A DNA stretch of 64,000 nucleotides, taken from assembly GCA_963746175.1 (NCBI GenBank), contig CAVVAH010000004.1, positions 558,001-622,000 on the forward strand, in the 5' to 3' direction. Below are positions 35,025-42,618 of the stretch, one piece after another; the first letter of the stretch is position 1, and the number at the start of each line of letters is the position of its first letter. The notes under the pieces were generated by a model that searched no databases, was not told where the DNA came from, and was given only the letters and a program-made list of their open reading frames with translations. The position numbers and the translations under genes are program-made. This DNA is from CAVVAH01 sp963746175. Lineage in GTDB: Bacteria > Actinomycetota > Actinomycetes > JACCUZ01.

Positions 35025-35539
35025 CAGATCGCCTTGAAGTGGTCGAAAGGCTCGCGGCACTCCTCGCACACCCACAGCGACTTGCAGGCCGTGGACCCGA
35101 ACCGGCTCGTCTCGCGAGTGCGGGGGCTGCCGCACTGCGGGCAGCGGACCGACAACGTCACCGCGACCGCCCCGCCGCGACGGGCGGACGGCGGCGCGAT
35201 GCCGTACGCCGACAGCGCGCGTCGTCCCTCGTCGGTCATCCAGTCGGTGGTCCAGGCGGGCGACAGCACGGTGCGCACCTCGACCGCCGCGAACCCGGCG
35301 GACCGCACCGCGTCCTCGACGTCGCGCCGGATGACGTCCATCGCGGGGCAGCCGGAGTACGTGGGGGTGATGGTGACGACGGCGGTGCCGTCGTCGCGCA
35401 CCTCGACGTCGCGCAGCACCCCGAGGTCGGCGATCGTCAGCACCGGCACCTCCGGGTCGAGCACCGCTGCAGCCGCGTCCCACACCCGCCGCCCCACAGA
35501 GTTGTCAGCGTCAGCGAGCGATCTCGTGGGGATGATCAC
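35024..35539 (-). CDS. paaD: Phenylacetyl-CoA epoxidase assembly subunit PaaD
   Basis: A 171-residue protein with a MIP18/DUF59 domain (LDPEVPVLTIADLGVLRDVEV, then PTYSGCPAMDVI) and a C-terminal four-cysteine zinc-ribbon-like segment (CPQCG, then CKSLWVCEEC). PaaD is thought to help mature the metal centre of the epoxidase. The GTG at 35539 overlaps the paaC stop (GTGA). The first 18 residues are encoded by a palindrome also present at the paaC start, and they are not part of the conserved domain. Confidence 0.9.
   Translation of the reverse strand: MIIPTRSLADADNSVGRRVWDAAAAVLDPEVPVLTIADLGVLRDVEVRDDGTAVVTITPTYSGCPAMDVIRRDVEDAVRSAGFAAVEVRTVLSPAWTTDWMTDEGRRALSAYGIAPPSARRGGAVAVTLSVRCPQCGSPRTRETSRFGSTACKSLWVCEECREPFDHFKAI
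35492..35531. repeat. Palindromic element at the paaC/paaD junction
   Basis: An imperfect inverted repeat with arms CCCCACAGAGTTGTCAGC (35492-35509) and GCGAGCGATCTCGTGGGG (35514-35531), lying in the first codons of paaD. The second arm is 16/18 identical to that of the element at the paaB/paaC junction. Confidence 0.7.
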
Positions 35540-36360
35540 CACGTCGCTCCGGGGTGGGCGCGGTGCAGGTGCTGCATCTCGGCGAGCAGGTAGCCGAGCG
35601 CCTCGGTGTGCACGCCGCGCCGGCCGCCGCCGGGCGGGGTGCGCAGCCCCTGCGGCCGGGTCAGGGTCGCCTCGGCAAGCACGCCGTCGACGTATGCGTC
35701 CCAGCCGGCGCGCAGCGACGACGCATCGACGGCGACACCCTCGGCGACCAGCGACTGCTCCAGCTCGTCGGTGGCGAAGAGCTCGTCGACGTAGGGCCAC
35801 ATCCGCTCGAGCCCGGCCTGCATCCGCCGGTGCGACTCCTCGGTGCCGTCGCCGAGCCGCAGCACCCACTGGGTCGCGTGGTCGCGGTGGTAGTCGACCT
35901 CCTTGACCGCCTTGCCCGCGACGCCGGCGAGCGTCTCGTCGGTGCTCGACAGAAGTCCCTGGTGCAGCGCGAGCTGGTAGGTCGAGAAGAACAGCTGCCG
36001 CGCCATCGACACAGCGAAGTCGTCGTTCGGCCGCTCGACGAGGTGGACGTTGAGGAAGCCGCGTTCGTCACGCAGGTAGGCGAGGTCGTCCTCCGACCGC
36101 CCGGCGCCCTCGACCTCGCCGGCGTAGGTGAGCAGGGTGCGCGCCTGGCCGAGCAGGTCGAGCCCGATGTTGCCGAGGGCGACGTCCTCCTCGAGCTGGG
36201 GCGAGCGGGTCACCCACTCGGCCAGCCGGTGCGACAGCACGAGTGCGTCGTCGCCGAGCCGGACGGCGTACGTGGCGAGTGACGGACGGTGGCCAGCCGA
36301 CGACACCGGGGCCCCCGCGGAGTCGTGAGCCCTGGCGAGCGACTTCGTGGGGTGATTCAC
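35536..36360 (-). CDS. paaC: Phenylacetyl-CoA epoxidase subunit PaaC
   Basis: A 274-residue ferritin-like, structurally supportive subunit of the PaaABC oxygenase: YAVRLGDDALVLSHRLAEWVTRSPQLEEDVALGNIGLDLLGQARTLL, later VDYHRDHATQWVLRLGDGTEESHRRMQ. It pairs with PaaA to form the catalytic core. The GTG at 36360 overlaps the paaB stop (GTGA), but orthologues usually begin close to YAVRLGDDAL; the extra 28 or so residues here come from a palindromic element. An internal GTG near residue 19 is an alternative start. Confidence 0.92.
   Translation of the reverse strand: MNHPTKSLARAHDSAGAPVSSAGHRPSLATYAVRLGDDALVLSHRLAEWVTRSPQLEEDVALGNIGLDLLGQARTLLTYAGEVEGAGRSEDDLAYLRDERGFLNVHLVERPNDDFAVSMARQLFFSTYQLALHQGLLSSTDETLAGVAGKAVKEVDYHRDHATQWVLRLGDGTEESHRRMQAGLERMWPYVDELFATDELEQSLVAEGVAVDASSLRAGWDAYVDGVLAEATLTRPQGLRTPPGGGRRGVHTEALGYLLAEMQHLHRAHPGATW
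36313..36352. repeat. Palindromic element at the paaB/paaC junction
   Basis: Arms CCCCGCGGAGTCGTGAGC (36313-36330) and GCGAGCGACTTCGTGGGG (36335-36352) with a 4-nt loop. It lies inside the annotated start of paaC, immediately after the GTGA overlap, in the same position and orientation as the element at the paaC/paaD junction. Confidence 0.75.
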
Positions 36361-36734
36361 AGGTGCTGCACTTCGGCCGGGATCTCGTAGAACGTCGGGT
36401 GGCGGTACGCCTTGTCAGCCGCGGGGTCGAAGAACGAGTCCTTCTCGTCCGGGCTGGACGCCACGATCGCGGCAGCCGGGACGACCCAGAGCGACACGCC
36501 TTCGGACCGGCGGGTGTAGATGTCACGGGCGTTGCGCAGCGCCATCGTCGCGTCCGGCGCGTGCAGGCTGCCGGCGTGCTGGTGGTTGAGGCCGCGGCGC
36601 GAGCGGACGAAGACCTCCCAGAGCGGCCAGTCGGTGCGCGACGCAGTCGTCTCGTCGCGGTGCCCGGCGGGCACGCCCTCGGTGGGCACGGCGCCGTGCC
36701 CGCCTGCGGCCGTCATCGCCGACCCGTCGCTCAT
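36357..36734 (-). CDS. paaB: Phenylacetyl-CoA epoxidase subunit PaaB
   Basis: A 125-residue subunit: DWPLWEVFVRSRRGLNHQHAGSLHAPDATMALRNARDIYTRRSEGVSLWVVPAAAI, then FFDPAADKAYRHPTFYEIPAEVQHL. PaaB bridges PaaAC dimers in the epoxidase. The N-terminal 35 residues before DWPLWEVF are low-complexity and longer than usual. The ATG at 36734 overlaps the paaA stop (ATGA). Confidence 0.95.
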   Translation of the reverse strand: MSDGSAMTAAGGHGAVPTEGVPAGHRDETTASRTDWPLWEVFVRSRRGLNHQHAGSLHAPDATMALRNARDIYTRRSEGVSLWVVPAAAIVASSPDEKDSFFDPAADKAYRHPTFYEIPAEVQHL

Positions 36735-37711
36735 GCGGCACCTGCCGTCGCAGGCCGCCGAGCCGCCTGCTTCGCGGCGTACGCCGTGGCGGCGTCGCGC
36801 ACCCAGGCACCTTCGTCGTGCGCCCGGCGGCGGTGCTCGATCCGCTCCTGGTTGCACGGGCCGTTGCCCTTGAGCACGGCGAAGAACTCCGACCAGTCGA
36901 TGGCTCCGAACACGTAGTGGCCGGTGCTCTCGTCGAGGTGCAGGTCAGGGTCGGGCAGCGTGAGACCGAGCACCGCGGCCTGCGGCACCGTCATGTCGAC
37001 GAACTTCTGCCGGAGCTCGTCGTTGCTGAAGCGCTTGATGCCCCAGGCCATCGACTGTGCGGAGTTGGGCGACTCGTCGTCGGGCGGGCCGAACATCATG
37101 AGCGACGGCCACCACCAGCGGTCGACGGCGTCCTGGGCCATGGCCTTCTGCTCCGGGGTGCCGTGCGACAGCGTGTGCAGGATCTCGAAGCCCTGCCGCT
37201 GGTGGAACGACTCCTCCTTGCAGATCCGGACCATCGCCCGGGCGTACGGCCCGTAGGAGCAGCGGCAGATCGGCACCTGGTTGACGATCGCGGCGCCGTC
37301 GACGAGCCAGCCGATCGCGCCCATGTCGGCCCAGGTGAGGGTCGGGTAGTTGAAGATCGAGGAGTACTTCTGCCGGCCGGCGTGCAGCAGGTCGAGCAGC
37401 TCGGCCCGGTCGATGCCGAGGGTCTCGGCCGCGGAGTAGAGGTACAGCCCGTGGCCGGCCTCGTCCTGCACCTTGGCGAGCAGGATCGCCTTGCGGCGCA
37501 GGCTCGGGGCCCGGGTCAGCCAGTTGCCCTCCGGCTGCATGCCGATGATCTCGGAGTGCGCGTGCTGGGCGATCTGCCGGATCAGGGTCTTGCGGTAGCC
37601 CTCCGGCATCCAGTCCCGCGGCTCGATCCGCTCGTCGGCGGCGATGAGCGCGTCGAACTCGCGCTCCCGCTGCGCCGTACCGTCCGCTGCCGTGTCGCGC
37701 TCGTCTCCCAC
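36731..37711 (-). CDS. paaA: Phenylacetyl-CoA epoxidase catalytic subunit PaaA
   Basis: A 326-residue di-iron oxygenase subunit that epoxidises the ring of phenylacetyl-CoA. Metal-ligand segments are visible: AKVQDEAGHGLYLY near residue 80-93 and CKEESFHQRQGFEIL near 168-182, the two E-x2-H halves of the di-iron site. PEGYRKTLIRQIAQHAHSEIIGM is the conserved N-terminal block. The GTG at 37711 was chosen for length, but it lacks a clear ribosome binding site; an in-frame GTG at 37741 sits inside the upstream inverted repeat. First gene of paaABCDE. Confidence 0.93.
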   Translation of the reverse strand: MGDERDTAADGTAQREREFDALIAADERIEPRDWMPEGYRKTLIRQIAQHAHSEIIGMQPEGNWLTRAPSLRRKAILLAKVQDEAGHGLYLYSAAETLGIDRAELLDLLHAGRQKYSSIFNYPTLTWADMGAIGWLVDGAAIVNQVPICRCSYGPYARAMVRICKEESFHQRQGFEILHTLSHGTPEQKAMAQDAVDRWWWPSLMMFGPPDDESPNSAQSMAWGIKRFSNDELRQKFVDMTVPQAAVLGLTLPDPDLHLDESTGHYVFGAIDWSEFFAVLKGNGPCNQERIEHRRRAHDEGAWVRDAATAYAAKQAARRPATAGAA

Positions 37712-37732
37712 GGGCCGGAGTCTACGGCGCCG

Positions 37733-37774
37733 ATGTGACACTCGTCCACCGCGATGGCGGCAGTTGTGTCACAT
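37733..37774 (-). promoter_or_regulatory. Inverted repeat ATGTGACA/TGTCACAT before paaA
   Basis: Perfect 8-bp arms at 37733-37740 and 37767-37774, with centres 34 bp apart (about three helical turns), lying just upstream of paaA. They look like paired half-operators for a repressor or activator of the paa operon. The MarR gene at 39721 is the only regulator nearby; its link to this site is a guess. Confidence 0.4.
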
Positions 37775-37910
37775 GCCGGTCACGATCCGCGCCGTTGGTC
37801 GTGCGCTGAGAGCGGGCTAAGACGCGGCCGCCGCGCCGACGTGCCTGCTCGCCGTCGGTCCCTTTCCGTTGCCGTCCACATCGTGGTCTTGACCGGTCCA
37901 CAACAGGCGG

Positions 37911-37962
37911 GTGCCCCTCTCCTCCCAAGCCGCTTCGACCCGCACCACGACGGCGGGAGAGG
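37911..37962. repeat. Family E element with hairpin between paaA and paaI
   Basis: GTGCCCCTCTCCTCCC on the left and GGGAGAGGGCAC on the right form a stem around AAGCCGCTTCGA and CACGACGGCG. The AGCCGCT and CACGACGGCG blocks recur together at 40376 and 49723. It lies between divergent operons (paaABCDE and paaIJ), so it is in promoter space. Confidence 0.65.
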
Positions 37963-38004
37963 GCACGGACCGAAGACGGCGACGACCGACCTAGGCTCGG
38001 CGGC

Positions 38005-38454
38005 GTGCAGCCGCTCACCGACCCGGACGAGATCGCCCGCCGCAGCGCCGAGGTGATGCTCGGCGAGGACAAGGCGTCGGCCGCCGCGGGCATCGCGCTG
38101 GTCGACGTCTCGCCGGGCCGGGCGACGGTGACCATGACCGTGCGCGACGACATGGTCAACGGTCACGACATCGCGCACGGCGGCTACGTCTTCCTGCTCG
38201 CCGACACGGCGTTCGCGGTCGCGTGCAACAGCTACGGCCGGAGCACGGTCGCGGCCGGCTGCGACATCGCCTTCGTCGCGGCGACCAAGGCGGGTGACGA
38301 GCTCACCGCCGTCGCCGAGGAGCGGCACCGGGCCGGCCGCAGCGGGCTCTACGACGTGTCGGTCCGGCGCGCCGACGGCACCGTGGTGGCCGAGCTGCGC
38401 GGTCGGAGCCGCACGATCGCCGCGACCCTGGTGCCGCTGGAGGAGGAGTCATGA
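38005..38454 (+). CDS. paaI: Phenylacetic acid degradation thioesterase PaaI
   Basis: A 149-residue hotdog thioesterase with the PaaI active-site block NGHDIAHGGYVFLLADTAFAVACNSYG near residues 51-77, where Asn/His/Gly and the helix Asp are catalytic. It hydrolyses dead-end CoA thioesters of the phenylacetate pathway. The GTG at 38005 gives the usual length. It is divergent from paaA and overlaps the paaJ start (ATGA). Confidence 0.92.
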   Translation: MQPLTDPDEIARRSAEVMLGEDKASAAAGIALVDVSPGRATVTMTVRDDMVNGHDIAHGGYVFLLADTAFAVACNSYGRSTVAAGCDIAFVAATKAGDELTAVAEERHRAGRSGLYDVSVRRADGTVVAELRGRSRTIAATLVPLEEES

Positions 38455-39650
38455 GCGAGGCGTTCCTGGTCGACGGCGTCCGGACGCCGATCGGGCGGTA
38501 CGGCGGTGCGCTGGCCGCGGTCCGCCCCGACGACCTCGCGGCGCACGCGCTGCGTGCCCTGACCGAGCGGTTGCCGTCGGTGGACTGGTCCTCGGTCGAC
38601 GACGTGGTGCTGGGATGCGCGAACCAGGCAGGTGAGGACAACCGCAACGTGGCGCGTATGGCGCTGCTGCTCGCCGGCTTGCCGGAGTCGGTGTCGGGGA
38701 CGACGGTGAACCGGCTCTGCGGGTCCGGCGCTGACGCGGTCGCGATCGCGGCACGGGCCGTGCGCGCCGGCGAGGCCGACCTCGTCGTGGCCGGCGGAGT
38801 GGAGAGCATGAGCCGGGCACCCTTCGTCATGGCCAAGGCGACGGCGGCGTACGGGCGCGACGTGGCGATGCACGACACCACCCTGGGCTGGCGGTTCGTG
38901 AACCCGGTGATGGAGCAGCTCTACGGCACCGACTCGATGGGGCAGACCGCGGAGAACGTCGCGGCCGAGCGCGAGGTGTCGCGCGCCGACCAGGACGCTT
39001 TCGCGCTGCGGTCGCAGGACCGGGTCTCGAAGGCGCAGGCGGCCGGCCGGTTCGCGGCCGAGATCGTGCCGGTCTCGGTGCCCTCACGCCGGGGCGAGCC
39101 GACGGTGGTCGACACCGACGAGCACCCACGGGCCACCACGCTGGAGGCGCTCGGCGGGCTGCGGACCGTGTTCCGCGACGGCGGCAGCGTGACGGCCGGC
39201 AACGCCGCCGGGATCAACGACGGGGCTGCGGCACTGCTGGTCGCCTCCGAGCGCGCCGTCCAGCGCTACGGGCTGACACCGCTGGCCCGGGTCACCGGGT
39301 CCGCCACCGCCGGGGTCGCGCCACGAGTGATGGGACTCGGCCCGGTGCCGGCGACCCGCAGGCTGCTCGACCGGGCCGGACTCGCCATGACGGACGTCGA
39401 CGTGGTGGAGCTGAACGAGGCCTTCGCCGCGCAGGCCCTCGCGGTGCTGCGCGACCTCGGCCTGCCCGACGACGCCGAGCACGTGAACCCGAACGGTGGC
39501 GCCATCGCCCTCGGCCATCCACTGGGCATGAGCGGCGCCCGGCTCGCGCTCACCGCCGCGCGCGAGCTCGACCACCGCGACGCCCGGCGCGCGGTCGCCA
39601 CCATGTGCATCGGCGTGGGCCAGGGGATCGCGCTGCTCCTCGAACGATGA
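38451..39650 (+). CDS. paaJ: 3-oxoadipyl-CoA / acetyl-CoA thiolase (PaaJ/PcaF type)
   Basis: A 399-residue thiolase. The nucleophilic Cys lies in TVNRLCGSGADAV near residue 90, then NEAFAAQ near 324, GHPLGMSGAR near 354 and the second catalytic Cys in MCIGVGQG near 386. The VRTPIGRYGGALAAVRPDDLAA start and the 400-residue length match the 3-oxoadipyl-CoA thiolase subgroup, and the paaI neighbour supports the last steps of phenylacetate breakdown to succinyl-CoA and acetyl-CoA. A role in the protocatechuate branch (PcaF) cannot be excluded. Confidence 0.88.
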   Translation: MSEAFLVDGVRTPIGRYGGALAAVRPDDLAAHALRALTERLPSVDWSSVDDVVLGCANQAGEDNRNVARMALLLAGLPESVSGTTVNRLCGSGADAVAIAARAVRAGEADLVVAGGVESMSRAPFVMAKATAAYGRDVAMHDTTLGWRFVNPVMEQLYGTDSMGQTAENVAAEREVSRADQDAFALRSQDRVSKAQAAGRFAAEIVPVSVPSRRGEPTVVDTDEHPRATTLEALGGLRTVFRDGGSVTAGNAAGINDGAAALLVASERAVQRYGLTPLARVTGSATAGVAPRVMGLGPVPATRRLLDRAGLAMTDVDVVELNEAFAAQALAVLRDLGLPDDAEHVNPNGGAIALGHPLGMSGARLALTAARELDHRDARRAVATMCIGVGQGIALLLER

Positions 39651-39720
39651 CCCCCCACCCGGTCGACCGAACGCTGAGCCGTCGTCGCGGAGCGCCGTTA
39701 TCGAGCCGTAACATCTGCGC

Positions 39721-40203
39721 ATGCCTTCCCGGAGCGGTCCCCTGCCGTTCGCTCTCAACATCGCCATCACCAACGCCTGGATCAGCCAGCTCTTCGACCA
39801 GGAGCTGGAGAAGCGCGGCATCGCGCCGTTCCAGAGCGGGACGCTGATGGTGCTGCACCGCTACCAGCCGGTCACGCCGTCGGACCTGCAGGCGGTCATG
39901 GGCGTCCCGTCCACCACGCTCCGCAACCGCATCAACGAGCTGGTCGCGGCCGGCCTGGTCGAGCGCATCCCGCACCCGCAGGACGGCCGCTCGCACCTGC
40001 TGCGCACGACCTCCGCCGCCCAGGACGTGGTCAAGGAGTCCAAGGCAGCGGGCCGGCAGGTGCAGAAGCTGCTCACGAAGGCCGGCTTCGACGTGACCGG
40101 TGCGCTCGCCACACAGCTGGACGGCCTGCGCGCCACCGCGATCGGCCTGGTCCAGGACAGCGCCTCCGGCGGCCGCGGCTCGCTCACCACCGGCCCCTGG
40201 TAG
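39721..40203 (+). CDS. MarR family transcriptional regulator
   Basis: A 160-residue winged-helix regulator: LMVLHRYQPVTPSDLQAVMGVPSTTLRNRINELVAAGLVERIPHPQDGRSHLLRTT covers the DNA-binding helix and wing. It starts 70 bases after paaJ on the same strand, so it may be co-transcribed and could regulate the paa genes. MarR proteins typically sense aromatic acids or their CoA thioesters. No GntR- or TetR-type PaaR is in the window. Confidence 0.85.
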   Translation: MPSRSGPLPFALNIAITNAWISQLFDQELEKRGIAPFQSGTLMVLHRYQPVTPSDLQAVMGVPSTTLRNRINELVAAGLVERIPHPQDGRSHLLRTTSAAQDVVKESKAAGRQVQKLLTKAGFDVTGALATQLDGLRATAIGLVQDSASGGRGSLTTGPW

Positions 40204-40212
40204 CGGACCTCA

Positions 40213-40412
40213 CGGACAGAGCGAAGTGGCCCCGCTGAAGTGGCGTTCTCCACGACTCCAGCGGGGCCACTCGGCTCTGATCCATGGAAGTGGACCGGCT
40301 GCACGGGGCAACACGCCGGGCTGACCCGGTCCACGTCGGAGAGCGGCGGACGGCGGCCAACGCCCTCCCGCATCCGAAGCCGCTCTGACCGGCGCGCACG
40401 ACGGCGGGAGAG
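40213..40412. repeat. Composite element: family B copy 3 plus family E copy
   Basis: A perfect 13-bp inverted repeat (AGTGGCCCCGCTG at 40225-40237, complement at 40259-40271) is followed by GAAGTGGACCGGCTG, as at 32541. The module AAGCCGCTCTGA with CACGACGGCGGGAGAG follows at 40376-40412. It lies between the convergent MarR and binding-protein genes. The remainder of this 344-base gap holds only the two hairpins at 40464 and 40504. Confidence 0.8.
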
Positions 40413-40463
40413 CATGTGCTCGGCAGCGCAGCAGAGGTCCGCGCGAGTAGCCCTGGACACGCC

Positions 40464-40531
40464 GAGGGGCAGGAGCCGGCACGCTCCTGCCCCTCCCCGG
40501 TGCCCGTCCGCCGGGCCAGTACGGCGGACGG
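40464..40531 (-). terminator. Tandem terminator hairpins after the binding-protein gene
   Basis: Two perfect stems in a row: GAGGGGCAGGAGC (40464-40476, complement 40483-40495, 6-nt loop) and CCGTCCGCCG (40504-40513, complement 40522-40531, 8-nt loop). They start 17 bases past the stop of the gene at 40548. Confidence 0.75.
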
Positions 40532-40547
40532 GGACCGGGATGCGCCG

Positions 40548-42311
40548 TTACGGGTTGACGTACAGGTCGCCGTACGGCCAGGAGCCGAAGGGCGCCCACA
40601 GGTAGATCCGACCGTCCTTGCCGGACGCCGAGCCGACCTTCGAGCCGGCGATCCGCTGGTCGCGGCCGAACCGGGTCGGGATGACCCACACGTTGGCCAT
40701 CGCCTCCTTGTTCAGCTCCTTCCAGACCTCGGCCTGCGCGTCGCGGTCGGTCATGGCCTTCGCCTCGGCAGCCTTCTGGTTGAAGGCCTTGTCATTGCCG
40801 TGCGAGAGGTCGAAGCCGCCGGTCGGCGTGAAGAGCTCCGGGATCACGGTCGACGCGTTGGACCAGTCCGGTCCCCAGCCGGCGAGGACCAGGTCACCTT
40901 CCTTGGCCGGGTCGAGGACGATGCCGTAGAACTGGCCGGCCTCGATCGGGTTCGGCCGCACCTTGATGCCGGCCTTGGCCAGGGAGCCGACCAGGGCAGC
41001 GGCACCGCGGTCGTTGGCCGGCGTCTGCGGGTAGTCGTACTGCAGGGTCTTCATCGGCTCGCCGGACCCGGCGATGAGCGCCTTGGCCGCCTCGGGGTCA
41101 CCCGTGTCGGGCACCTTCTGGCCGAGCAGCGAGGTCCACATGCCCGACTCGGCGTAGTCCTTGGGCAGGTTGGGCTTGATGACGCCATCAGCCAGGTCCC
41201 CGGCGAACGCGCCGCCGGCGACGGTGCGCAGCTGCGCCCGGTCCAGGGCGATCGCGATCGCCTTGCGCTGGTCCAGGTTGGGCACCTTGTTGACGTTGAC
41301 GGCGATGTAGCGGACGAACGGGTCCAGCTCGTTCGTGCGCCGGTCGGCGTACTGGTCCGAGTTGAACACCGAGGCGAGGTTGGCCGGGTCGATCGTGTCG
41401 CCGAACGTCACGGCGTCCTGGTCGTCGCCGGAGTCCTGGATCAGGCGCTGGTCGATGACCGACGTCTCGAGACCGAACTTCACCACGACCTTGTCCGGGT
41501 GCGCGCCGCGGTAGTCGTCGGTGTCCTTCGACCAGTTCTCGTTGCGGACCAGCGTGAGCTGGGTGCCCTTGTCGTAGCTCTCGATCTTGTAGGGCCCGCT
41601 GGAGACCGGCTTGTCGTCGTACTTCTCACCGGTGTCGGCCGCCTTCGGGACCGGGCTGAACGAGAGCAGCGTCACCGTGTAGTTGAAGTCGCCGACCGGA
41701 GCCTTGAGGTGGAACACCACGGTCTTGTCGTCGGTGCACTCGACCGCCTTGTCGAAGGCCGCAGTGTCGTTGCCCTTGGTGACGTAGGGACCCTTGTAGA
41801 CGGAGTTCCCGTCCTTGTCCGAGGGGATGTCGAGCATCGAGATGGCGTACGTCGGGCCGTCGGTGATGATGTCGGTCGCGAACGTCCGCGAGACGCCGTA
41901 CTTCACGTCGGCGCAGGTGATCGGCGAGCCGTCCTCGAACGACACGCCGTCCTTGAGCGTGAAGGTCCAGGTCTTCGCCCCGTCCGACGCCGTGCCGGTG
42001 TCGGTGGCCAGGTCCGGCGTGAGCTCGGTGGAGGTCGTGCCGTCCGGGCTGTACTTGTACGCCGTCAGCGTGCGCTGGAGGAAGCCGTTGGCGAAGGCCA
42101 GGTCCTCACCGGTGTAGTTCCGCTGCGGGTCGAGGTGCTGGAGCTGGTCCTGCAGCGTGAGGAACGTGAGGGTCCCCCCGTCGACGGGCTTGTTGCCCTC
42201 ACCGTCCGCTGTTGGTCCGTTGCCGCTGCTCCCGCCGCCGCAGCCTGCAGCGGTCAGGGCCAGGGCGGCCACCACGGCCAGCCCTCGCGCCGTTCTGGTC
42301 GTACGCGTCAT
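40548..42311 (-). CDS. Peptide/solute-binding lipoprotein (SBP_bac_5), orphan
   Basis: A 587-residue extracellular solute-binding protein of the DppA/OppA family. A signal peptide with lipobox LTAAGC is near residues 20-25. Family blocks are PVDGGTLTFLTLQDQLQHLDPQRNY, WTFTLKDGVSFEDGSPITCADV and AGWGPDWSNASTVIPELF. It is expected to be lipid-anchored outside the membrane and to hand peptides or similar solutes to an ABC importer, yet no permease or ATPase gene adjoins it. The ATG at 42311 follows GGGAGAG. Two near-identical palindromes precede it. Confidence 0.9.
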   Translation of the reverse strand: MTRTTRTARGLAVVAALALTAAGCGGGSSGNGPTADGEGNKPVDGGTLTFLTLQDQLQHLDPQRNYTGEDLAFANGFLQRTLTAYKYSPDGTTSTELTPDLATDTGTASDGAKTWTFTLKDGVSFEDGSPITCADVKYGVSRTFATDIITDGPTYAISMLDIPSDKDGNSVYKGPYVTKGNDTAAFDKAVECTDDKTVVFHLKAPVGDFNYTVTLLSFSPVPKAADTGEKYDDKPVSSGPYKIESYDKGTQLTLVRNENWSKDTDDYRGAHPDKVVVKFGLETSVIDQRLIQDSGDDQDAVTFGDTIDPANLASVFNSDQYADRRTNELDPFVRYIAVNVNKVPNLDQRKAIAIALDRAQLRTVAGGAFAGDLADGVIKPNLPKDYAESGMWTSLLGQKVPDTGDPEAAKALIAGSGEPMKTLQYDYPQTPANDRGAAALVGSLAKAGIKVRPNPIEAGQFYGIVLDPAKEGDLVLAGWGPDWSNASTVIPELFTPTGGFDLSHGNDKAFNQKAAEAKAMTDRDAQAEVWKELNKEAMANVWVIPTRFGRDQRIAGSKVGSASGKDGRIYLWAPFGSWPYGDLYVNP

Positions 42312-42344
42312 CGAGCTCTCCCTCTGGGTCGGGTGCCGAGAAAG

Positions 42345-42428
42345 TACCGCCGAACGGCGGTACTTGATCCACCTCACACCGCAAACGATGCGTACTCGTG
42401 ACGACACTGTTACCGCCGATCGGCGGTA
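42345..42428 (-). promoter_or_regulatory. Paired 18-bp operator-like palindromes before the binding-protein gene
   Basis: TACCGCCGAACGGCGGTA (42345-42362) and TACCGCCGATCGGCGGTA (42411-42428) differ at one base, are each perfect or nearly perfect palindromes, and have centres 66 bp apart. They lie 34-51 and 100-117 bases upstream of the start. The arrangement fits cooperative repressor binding with looping. A promoter probably lies between them, but no clear -35/-10 pair can be named. Confidence 0.65.
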
Positions 42429-42429
42429 A

Positions 42430-42618
42430 TATGGCACTCCACCCGGAGCCAGGTGGTGACCAGCGGCACTCAGGAGCACGTCGCCCCCGCACCGCCCCCA
42501 GGAACGCCACGCACCCGGAGCGCCGCAGGTGGGCCGGACGGGTCCGTTCGCACCGGTGCCCGGAGGCCCATTCAGGGCTACCGTCGTACTCGGAACGGGG
42601 CCGAGTGCGGGAGGCGTC
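42430..42618. other. Gene-free stretch before the DUF4188 gene
   Basis: The rest of the 307-base divergent gap. No ORF, further palindrome or clear promoter was seen. A GGGAGGC ribosome binding site near 42609 serves the next gene. Confidence 0.4.

Noticed and set aside
40204..40547. tRNA or small-RNA gene in the larger gaps
   Set aside because: No cloverleaf pattern (GGTTC-loop, acceptor pairing, anticodon arm) could be found by eye in this or the other gene-free stretches.
42345..42428. Reading the two TACCGCCG palindromes as terminators
   Set aside because: They lie upstream of both divergent genes, not after any stop codon, and are almost identical in sequence, which favours protein binding.
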